NCBI GenBank assembly: GCA_949318235.1
Contig: OX439132.1
Span: forward strand, 9,612,338-9,676,337
Length of the DNA stretch: 64,000 nucleotides
Source of the DNA: Ecdyonurus torrentis
Lineage: Eukaryota; Arthropoda; Insecta; Ephemeroptera; Heptageniidae
Direction of reading: 5' to 3'
Shown here: positions 51,974 through 61,500 of the stretch, one piece after another
How positions within the stretch are numbered: the stretch's first letter is position 1
Layout: the number at the start of each line of letters is the position of its first letter
Translations under genes and position numbers: made by a program
Notes under the pieces: generated by a model
What the model saw: only the letters and a program-made list of their open reading frames with translations
Database searches by the model: none
Told to the model about the DNA's origin: nothing

Positions 51974-54547
51974 TTACTTCTTAGAATATTTGTAGAAACC
52001 TTCGCCAGATTTCACTCCAAGTTTGCCCTCAGATACAAGTTTGTTAATGGACTGCACAGGACTGAACAGAACATTGTCAGGGAACTTCTTGTGCCAACCT
52101 AAAAGTCAAAACATAAATATGTCAAATATAAACTACCATGAGCTTTATACATATAGACATAGAACACTTTGAACAAAAAACATGTCTAGTATCCTAACAT
52201 ACCTAAACATCAACGTTGATTTGGCCGGAGTCATTGATTTCTAATTTATTTTACATTCTCAAAATGTCAGCTGTATGTATGTAGGATATAAGGAATTTAT
52301 ATTAAACAGGTAATCCAAAGAGAAGCTCCGCCCACAAAACAGGAAACAGCTGGGGCATCAAACACTCGCTTAGTCAATTTGTGTATTTATTATCAGTTTT
52401 AATATTAAATGTTTATTTCTTACCTTATATATTGGTTAATTCATAGCATTAATTTTTGTTATTTATCCATGTAATTAAAAAAATTTACGATACCAAAAAA
52501 TTGTGATAAGAGAAAATATATGATTTCGAAGTGTTTGTTGCCCATTTTTCATTGGTCAGTCAGGCAACAAATTCAAAAAATATGCGCGATAATAAGTGAT
52601 AAAAAATGCTTTTTTTACATCACCTCTCATTTAAATTTGATAATCCCCAAATTCTAGAGCATAACACTAAAATGCGAGCACTGAATTGAAGTTTGTTACA
52701 ATATCACTTATGTGAGACCAAAGTCCACTATTCACTTACACGAGAGCCGTAAACTTTACTTGATTTACATTAGTTTTTATGGCTCTAAAAACACAGGCAT
52801 CAAACAATCGATACACGTAATTCACCGGAAGTGCATTTTTGCGCTTTGGATTACCTATTTAATACAAATACCTTAGTAGGATACTAGACATGTTTTTTTG
52901 ATCAATGTGTTCTATTCCTATATATTTGAAAAACATTACTAATGAGTTATAAATGTGTTTTTTTATCAAATCTTTTTAATTATTACTAATGAGTTAATAT
53001 TTTAAATGTTTGTATTTCAAAGATACAGAAGGCCTAGAATTAAAATCTGTCAACAAAAATATAATTACCATCCAGAATAAACTTGGTAGTGTCAAGTCCA
53101 ACATAGTCAATTAACTCAAATGGTCCCATGGGGTATCCAGCTCCAAGCTTCATGGCAATATCAATATCCCGAGCAGAGGCATCTCCTACAATATTTTAAG
53201 GAAAAAAAAAACAAATTTAAGTGTGAATTTTTAACAACACTTGTAACAAATTTATTCAACTTTTTTATATTCTAAATCAAGGTTTATATAGAGACAGGTT
53301 AGTCCGTAGCGCCCTCTTTTGAAAAAAAAAATTCTCGCATCCCCACTCCTACCCTTTAGCTCGTGACGTCAGTGAGAAACCTTCAGCGGCATCTCTGGCT
53401 ACTTACTCCACTGTATAAGGGACTAAGTTTCTCTTTCTCTATTCTCTCTCTATCAAAAATAATAAAATAAAATAATGATAACTTAATAATTTTTAGGGCA
53501 CAATAATATTAGTTATTTTAACAGAGCACATAACCTTTTTGAAATAAAATAAATGGGCTATAAAGCTAGTTCATTTCAAAGTTGCTGTTTTTTTTTGTTT
53601 TTTGTTTTTTGTTTTTATTTGTTTTTAATTTTTTTTTTCGTTTTTTCCCCATATGAATCCCTAATTACATTAATATACGCCTAATTGTGATTATATTTTT
53701 TCCAATTTAAAAACGTGCCCTAAATATGCAAAATTATCCTAAATAAAAAAACAAATTAAGAGTTAATAATACTATATCACAATCATGTATCTTTTTTCTC
53801 ACCTTAAGATTATTACAATTTATTACTAATTTTTTTATGTCAAAATTATATTCATATAAAAATTGAGTTTATTATGAAATAGACAACTATATAAATATTA
53901 AGGATTCGGCATTAGCAGAATTAAAATACTATTTTAATTTTTGCATGATACACAGAGCTTAATTATAGCAATACATTTATTTAATTGAATGTTTTATATT
54001 TTGAAATGATCACATTAGAATATTAAACAAGTTAAATTGCACTTCACCACCACGGCACGGAAAATTTTGCGAAATATACCCATATGGTGCATTTTTGTCA
54101 TTATCGTAGCATAAATGTTGTTGGGAAGAATTAATTACGTAATTTATGCTGCATTGATGTCATTAGCATAAATGATGCCAAATCAGAGCAACATAAAGAA
54201 TTATATGCTTCGCAATATAATTACTATATTTAACGTAGTTATTACGCAGTACAGCATAAATTATGCTGTATTGAATAAATTGTGCTGAAAATGAGTTTTA
54301 GCATATTTAAAATATATTTTTTCATACATAAAGGAAAAAGCATAACTCAAAACGTATTTATGGGACGTGAACGAGTAGAACGAGCCCCTATGCGGTAAAA
54401 TATATAGGCAAAAGAACAAATCTGAAAAATGTGCTCAACTTTCATAACAAATTTAAGGGATTGGGTTGCTTTATATAAAAACTGGAATTTTTTTTTAAAA
54501 TCTTGATTACTAAAACATGGATCAAAATAATATCTTATCACTATATC

Positions 54548-54582
<35 letters not shown>

Positions 54583-57500
54583 CCTACAATCATAACAACT
54601 TTGAAATTTACAGCAATGCCTAACTCCGTCTTTGGAGTCATCTTTTTATACACTAAACCTTTTGTACTTTTAAACCTGAGGCTCGTTCACGTCCTGAATA
54701 CTTTTTTAGTTGTCCTTTTTATTTTATGGCGATGTACGATTTATTGTTTTTTTTTTTAGATTCTTAAACGATTCCATTAAAATTTGCAAGCCTCAATTTT
54801 ACATTATAAATAAGCCTTTCTATGCGAAGCCAAAATTAACATATTATTTTATTTAAAACATTCTATATAATATTAATAATAAAAAATATAAAACAAAGAA
54901 ACATTAGTTTATCATATTGCAACTCAGATGCAAAAGTGATATTCAGTTATTACTATTTGCATATAATTTCATTTTCTATGAAGAATTTATATATAATTAT
55001 TTACGGCGGCGAATAATTTGAATATATAAATTGTAATAAAAGATAATATAAATATATAATTGTATATTTAAAAAAATTATAGCGCGTCATACCAGGTTAA
55101 TCGCATCGATTGATTTTCCAGTTTGGTATTTTTTTTAATTGTTTCGTTTTCAAATTCATCTAAAAACTAGTAAAAATATACTAAATGCGTATACCGTTTA
55201 TTGCCTTAATTGTTTCCCTAGAATATTTTGCTAAAAATCACACATCTATCAAAAAATCCTGATAAATTGTGATCGTTAATTTTTTTCTCCCGAATAATAG
55301 AAGTGCAAAGTTCAAGATAAAATAAAGATACTATTATACAGTATATATTGCCCTTAAGTGATATTATACTAAAAAAAATGTTCCTTTAATTTACTGTAAA
55401 AATATAGAAATTACTATATATAATTCAAGATATTAATTTATAATCATAGCTTTTTTTCTTTATAATAGATAATTTTATTAATCTTTATTTATTGACAATG
55501 TTATTTTCCAAGGTATAGATTTTTTTAAGGAAAACATATTTAGTAAAAGTATGTAAAATATAATAATTTAGGATCAAATATTATGTTATAATATTATAAT
55601 ATTTACGTTATGTTACGTATGTTTTGTAATATAATATCATTGTTATTATCTACTTTTTGTAAATTATTTTTGTTTAAAACATATATTACTGTTTTTAAAT
55701 TAAACACATTAATATTTAACTACTTTACAATAATTATAATATTTGTTGCAATGCAAAATATAAGTCAACTAATTTAAAATAACACTTATGTATGTCGGGC
55801 TTTAGATGAATTTAAAACGAGTGTATTTGAAATTAAAATTTATTTCTCATCATTTTAGAACTTTATATAAGTCTTCAATATAAAATATTCAAGTTATTTT
55901 AAAATATAATGCGTCTAACATAATTAAAAATTGAATTAAAAAATGCATTTTTTACATTAAAAACTGCTGCCATCAGGTAGCTAAGGTTTCTCAACTACGT
56001 CACGCTACCACGTGATATGGTCAGCCAATCCCCGTCGATGTGCCCCTACGGACTAACCTGTCTCTATATAAACCTTGATTCTAAATATATTTCTAATATA
56101 CCTCTCTCTAGGAGTCGAGCAGCTTCACACATGTATGGCACAAGTAAGCGGTTCACCACAAATCCAGGGGTATCCTTGCAGGTAATGCATGACTTGCCCA
56201 TAGCCTGACCCCACTCCATCATCTTCTTATAAGTATCATCAGAAGTTTGAGGAGTCCGGATCACCTAAGTTAAAGATGCTGTGTTAGTCAAGAGTTAACC
56301 GTTTACAAATATAATATTACATACTTCTAGTAACTTCATAACTGGAACTGGATTAAAGAAATGCAGTCCACCAAACTTATCCTTCCTGTTGGTTACAGAA
56401 GCAATTTCTGTGATAGAAAGAGATGAGGTATTTGAAGCAAAGATAGTATGATTTGGAGCAACCTGTAAATTAAATAAGAACAAAATTATTATATACAGTA
56501 GGAGCAGAAGGTTTAATGGAGTTTATCAGTGATTAAAAAACATAAAAATTTCTGCAAGTTTAAAACACGTTAAAGTGTGTCTAGTATCTCTTCTTTAAAC
56601 ATTTCCAACCTCAGTGTATTAGTTTATTCCAAAATAAGCTCAAAACATGTTCCACAATGCTAAACGATAGGAAATTAGCGGACCCTAAGCTTTCCTTGCT
56701 TGCTTAACCGATTAACCTCAGTTATTTACAGGCTTTTTATTAAACTATGAAATTTAATATAAAGCACTTACTGCATCAATAGATTTAAAAAGTTTGTGTT
56801 TCACGTCCATATTTTCAACTATGGCTTCAATTACTAAATCTGTTGCCTTGACAGCTTCAGTAACATCAACAGAGGTTGTCAAACGAGCCAAAGTATCCTT
56901 GATGAACTTTTCTCCCTCTGATGGATTATCCTGAAATTTGCAATAAAAGGTTAAAAAATTATATCAAAAAGAAAAATCAACTTGCCGATACTCGATAAAT
57001 AAAAATATTTTATGATCACATATAAATTATAAAAAATTGGAAATGGGAGTTTGATATAATTTACATGTATGATATACACAAACATATAAAACAAAATAAT
57101 TTGTTAAGCTACCAAGTACATGCAGAATCGTCTGTTTTAAAAGTATAGGATTTGTATGTATATATAGATATATGACATGTTACATATTATATGTATATAT
57201 GCTGTAGTCTGTAAGTCTATAGTATAATATCAGGTCTTCCGCATAGAAACCTTGAAGAAGTTTTTTTGTGATGCCACCATTGAATCTTACCTGCGTTCTT
57301 TTCATAGAGCTCATGGTCGCATGGCAAAAAACTCTACTACGAGCAGGGCCGGACTGGCACTCAAGGGGCCTCCTCCGCGAAAGGGGTGTAATACCCTCTC
57401 TAGGATCCAAAAAAGGGTGTATCACCCTGGTTACGCCCTTTTTTGGGCTGTAGGGGCCTCCAAACAGGGGGGGGGGGGCACGTCAGCCATCGCGGACTTG

Positions 57501-58009
57501 CTCTTTAAGGCCAGTCCGAGCCTGACTACAAGGTCTCTATTTGGAAGAACTGATATGTACTATATTATATGTATATACTATAGATATTAAATAATTCACA
57601 GTATAATACATATATATTGGAACCCATACATACTTTAAATTGCTTTTTAGCCACACGTTGTAAACTTCCTGAGATACTTCCATGAGCTTTCTTCACCACA
57701 GCATCACTAACATCAACCAGAGTAACATTGTGGCCTGTTTGAGCAGCAACCTACAAAAAAAAGAATGAAATATCATACCCAGTAGGGACATATGCATTAC
57801 ATGGATAATAATATCTCATGTATGCATGTAACTATACATATGTACATACAAAATACAAACTCAGTTTTTTTATTTTTATTATTATTATATACCTGAGCAA
57901 TTCCTGAGCCCATTAGTCCTCCTCCGATCACAGTAATATGCTTAATAGCACCAGACATTGCAGACGATGTTGATAAACACCTTTTCAAAACGGATAAATG
58001 AAGAGCCAT
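51974..58009 (-). CDS. HADH: Mitochondrial 3-hydroxyacyl-CoA dehydrogenase (HADH)
   Basis: NAD-dependent oxidation of L-3-hydroxyacyl-CoA to 3-ketoacyl-CoA, third step of mitochondrial beta-oxidation. Coding exons on the minus strand: 58009-57893, 57750-57634, 56930-56772, 56462-56325, 56264-56102, 53185-53069 and 52098-51974. All are GT-AG and in frame, giving 311 aa, close to the vertebrate enzyme. Residues 1 to about 20 ([20 protein letters not shown]) look like a mitochondrial targeting peptide. The Rossmann dinucleotide motif is GGGLMGSG at about 29-36. The catalytic dyad is His165 in [16 protein letters not shown] and Glu177 ending that block, with the substrate-binding Ser/Asn in SNTSS (141-145). 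The C-terminal helical domain includes [11 protein letters not shown] and ends [11 protein letters not shown]. No residue expected for activity is missing. Intron 5 carries a 2.8-kb inserted element right after the donor. Confidence 0.97.
52151..52924. mobile_element. Family B TIR element with internal element (HADH intron 6)
   Basis: Outer inverted repeats (TATAGACATAGAACACTTTG...CATGTCTAGTATCCTA and its complement at 52876-52924) enclose about 770 bp. The left end shares GAACA..TTGAAC and AACGTTGATTTGGCCGGAGT with the element at 49365. A second inverted repeat pair (TTAAACAGGTAATCCAAAG at 52302-52320, complement at 52844-52862) lies inside, so one element appears to have landed in another. 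No transposase frame is seen. Confidence 0.7.
53278..56077. mobile_element. 2.8-kb non-autonomous TIR transposon in HADH intron 5
   Basis: Perfect 32-bp terminal inverted repeats begin CAAGGTTTATATAGAGACAG and end ...GTTAGTCCGTAG. Weaker inverted similarity reaches about 120 bp inward (shared CGTGACGT and GAGAAACCTT). Exact 9-bp direct repeats ATTCTAAAT flank it at 53269-53277 and 56078-56086. The interior is AT-rich, holds a (GA)n tract near 54550-54583 and has no frame resembling a transposase. A 9-bp duplication fits Mutator-like elements, but superfamily is not established. The right end lies 15 bp from the exon 5 donor (56101). Confidence 0.85.
54352..54704. mobile_element. Possible nested inverted-repeat element inside the 2.8-kb transposon
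   Basis: GTATTTATGGGACGTGAACG near 54352-54372 is complemented by CGTTCACGTCCTGAATAC near 54687-54704, with some further pairing inward. The span contains the (GA)n tract. No target duplication was confirmed. Confidence 0.4.
56517..56720. mobile_element. 204-bp TIR element in HADH intron 3
   Basis: On the minus strand it starts TGAGGTTAATCGGTTAAGC, contains GGAAAGCTTAGGGTCCGCTA and GATACTAGACACACTTT, and ends CACTGATAAACTCCA. These are the counterparts, in the same order, of blocks in the element at 40322-40522. Ends are imperfect inverted repeats and the flanking duplication is not clear. Confidence 0.65.
57344..57524. mobile_element. 181-bp hAT-type MITE in HADH intron 2
   Basis: Terminal inverted repeats CAGGGCCGGACTGGC and GCCAGTCCGAGCCTG (two mismatches) are flanked by 8-bp near-identical repeats, ACTACGAG (57336-57343) and ACTACAAG (57525-57532). 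CAGGG-type ends with an 8-bp duplication are the hAT signature. The interior is GC-rich, unlike the intron, with paired GGGGCCTCC motifs and a G run at 57467-57478. Confidence 0.85.
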
Positions 58010-58560
58010 TATCGCTAAATAGAATTCAGCTAAGTATTAATGAATGATTACGTGTTCTGTTCACCGGTGTCAATGGAGTAAGTAAAAGTATGTATGTGCA
58101 ATGCAAGCAAGAACTGTTCTAGATTTCTTTCTTATCTTCTACATACAACCTTTGAACGAAAATTCTCTGCTTCACTAGCCGCGGTACACTGAAAAACCAA
58201 TGAAAAGGTCAAACGTGATTCTACGGCAAAAATAAAACTATAAAACAAATAAAATGAACTAAAATTACCGTCTTGATTCACTTTGTGCAACGGCGCTGCT
58301 TAATTAGGCGGATTCGGATTATAAACAAAAAAACAGCTGCGAATGCGCACAGAGTTCACGGGTACACGCCCATTTTATATAATTTTTGCAATTTTTGCAA
58401 GCTGCTTTTCCTGTTCTCTTTCTCTCTATCTCTAATTAAAAAAAACGTGAGTAATATTCATAAGATTATATAATATATTAGTTTTTTAAAGTAACATTAA
58501 AAAATGGTAAAATTATATAGTTTTAAAGTAATGAAATTGCTAAATACATTTTAAAGTAAT
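58010..58560. promoter_or_regulatory. Shared divergent promoter region of HADH and NME6
   Basis: Only about 550 bp lie between the HADH ATG (minus, 58009) and the NME6 ATG (plus, 58561). Both promoters must be here unless 5' introns extend them. A possible 5' leader donor (AACGTGAGTAAT) occurs near 58446. No TATA box could be assigned with confidence on either side. Confidence 0.6.
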
Positions 58561-61500
58561 ATGCATAAATTAGGAAATGGACTCCAGCTTACATTGGCTA
58601 TAGTCAAACCCCATACGATCAAAGCTCCTCACGCTGTTCAGGTAAATTTCATTTTTATTATGCTTTTATTTGCTTTAAATTGGGGCTTCTAATACATAAT
58701 ACGTATAAGGACTAATTAACTTATTTACATACATACTAGTTCTATGTATATGCTCTATAGGGTAGTGCATTTCGTTGTATTTATATCCTCATGTTTGTAT
58801 GTAGGACTGACGTACAGATAGAAAAAATGACCGTTGAACACACAGGAATTGTAATGTTTTTCGCCTCTCTCGCACCAAAATTCTATGTTACCCTGACTGG
58901 TGTATTATCTATTTTATCTGGATTTGTAACGATACTAGAATGGTGGTATTTTCGAAAGTATGGTACATCATTCATTAATCAAGTTTCATTCAGTCATATT
59001 GCACCGTGGATTACTGGAAGCAGTAGTGACAATAGAACCTCTACTTCTTCTAATCGTGCTTTACCTGAGAGCAAACTATGGCGAAATCCTATGAATTTAT
59101 TCCGTGGAGCTGAATATCAGAGGTTCTTTTGGACAACTAATAAGGAACCTTTAACTTATTATGATATGAACCTCTCCGCTCAGGACCACCAAACATTTTT
59201 CACTTCAGAAATGGACCCTAGAAATCCAGAGTATGAGACTGATAGATTAATGCAAACTGCTTGGAGAGAACGTAATCCAGTTGCACGAATTAAGGCAGCG
59301 CGTAATGCTCTAGCAAGAAATGACGAATGTGTACCAGCATTTATTTTACTGGCCGAGGAAGAAGCAACAACTATTCTTGAAGCAGAAGACCTTCTTAAAA
59401 AGGCTCTTCCGATAGCTGAAGCTAACTATAGAAGAACACAACTGTCACAATATATGGGACCTTTAGAAGAGTCTATCCATCATCAAGACACAATATGTCT
59501 ATCTTACATAAAACGGAGGCTTGGAATGTGTGCAAGAAAACTTGGTAAACTAAAAGAAGCTGCTAAAATATTTAAAGATCTTGTTAAAGATGCACCTCCT
59601 GTATTATGTGTTCATGAAAATCTAATTGAAGTTCTATTGGAAATGCAAGCATACCCTGATCTACAAGCAGTTTTGGCTAAATATGATGATTTAAGTTTGC
59701 CAAAATCAGCTACAATTTGTTACACAGCAGCTTTACTCAAAATTAGATCTGTTGGAGATAAATTTTCTCCTGATATTGCTATTAAAACATGTTTAACTCC
59801 GGCTGAAAATGCAGCTATTGATGCAATTCATCGAGCTGTAGAATTTAATCCTCATGCACCCAAGTATTTACTAGAAACAAAACCACTCATTCTTCCTCCT
59901 GAACATCTTTTGAAACGTGGTGACTCTGAAGCAGTATCTTATGCCTTTTTTCATTTGATACACTGGAAAAGAATCGAAGGAGCACTTGATCTTTTACAAT
60001 GCACTTGGGAAAGCACTTTCCGTAAAATTCCATTTCCATTAGAACGTGGCCATCTCTTCTATCCTTATCCTGTAAGCACAGAGATTGCAGATAGAGAACT
60101 TTTACCAAGTTTTCATGAGATTAGTGTGTATCCTCCTAAGGAAACACCTTCATTGATCTACTCTCTGGCTTCGTTTGCTTCATTTATGGCTGCATTTGCA
60201 ATAGCAGTATATGCTTGGCCACAAGATGTGGCAAATATTTCAATTACGATACTGGATATAGTATATGTACCAGTAACCCTCATAATGGAAAAATTAGAAG
60301 AGATGCTTCGTTCAAACTTCTGGATTCAAGTGCCAAGAACTTGAAACATTACAGAACAGGTTGAAATGTTGTTCTTAATTACTTTTTGTGTATATATTTT
60401 TTTTCTCTAGATGTATTTATGTGTACATATCAGAAATAATTTAACCCTTCATTTTTCATTCATAAATGCAATCCCATATCTCATGACTATTGAAAGAAGC
60501 ACTATAGTAAATAAAATAAATGATAAAAACGGTATATGATTGCATATAAAAAATTTACATATATTGATAAGTACTATCCGAGGGGTTAAAATATTGTAAT
60601 GCTTTGCTCTAAATGGGCACTTTCATTGTATTTTAATGCATGATTGATGTGGTTTTTTGTATGGGAAAGGAATGGAAAGCATGCATACTTGTACGTTTAA
60701 GTCAAAACATATAATTCTATGATAAAAGCTTAAAGTTGATTACAAAATGCCTTATGTTAACTATATAGCATAGAATTTGGAACTTATGCGTCTTTCAAAA
60801 TGCATAAATTCTGAATTGGACAATATCCTATGCTCCTATATGTAAAAACATACTGATAGAATAACTCTGCTCAAGTCTAATTAATATATAACAGGCAATT
60901 AATTAATGATAAATTTGAAAGAAAATAACAGGAGAAACCAGCCACAGCCTTGCCATATTACAGAAAACCCATAGTTCAGTAAAAATCTTGCTGGCACAGC
61001 AATAATAAACTAAACACCTAACAGTTGACAGCTTTTGGCACTAAACTCAAAGAGAAACAGAGTATATCTGTGCCTTTGTTAGTCCTTACAGACTTGATGA
61101 ATGATTGTCACTATGGTAAGGCCCTTGTTGGTTTTTACTATCCTATTCTTTCAAATTTATTCAACCACGAAGGTTTATTTTCCTTGATATCTTTAATTAA
61201 TTTATATTCATAAAATATGACATTTTTTAACGTAAAATTGTTTTCAATTCATTCCTAGAAATTATAGAGATAAGGATGTACAAATAAATTTAAAAATATA
61301 ACTTAAGAACACTTGCAGAAAATTTAGTTTAAAAAAGTCTGAATCACATAAATTCTAAAAATTTAAAGGAAAATGTTATTATGATGGGGATGCATGCTGC
61401 TATATTATGTGTATAATCAAAAAATAAAAAAACAAAATTTACACTTTTATGTACTGATTCTTGCAGTGAATAAGTCATTTGAAAAGTATTTAAACTTATT

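Noticed and set aside
57252..57590. 112-aa plus-strand frame in HADH intron 2
   Set aside because: Falls on the GC-rich hAT MITE; open because of base composition, not because of coding.
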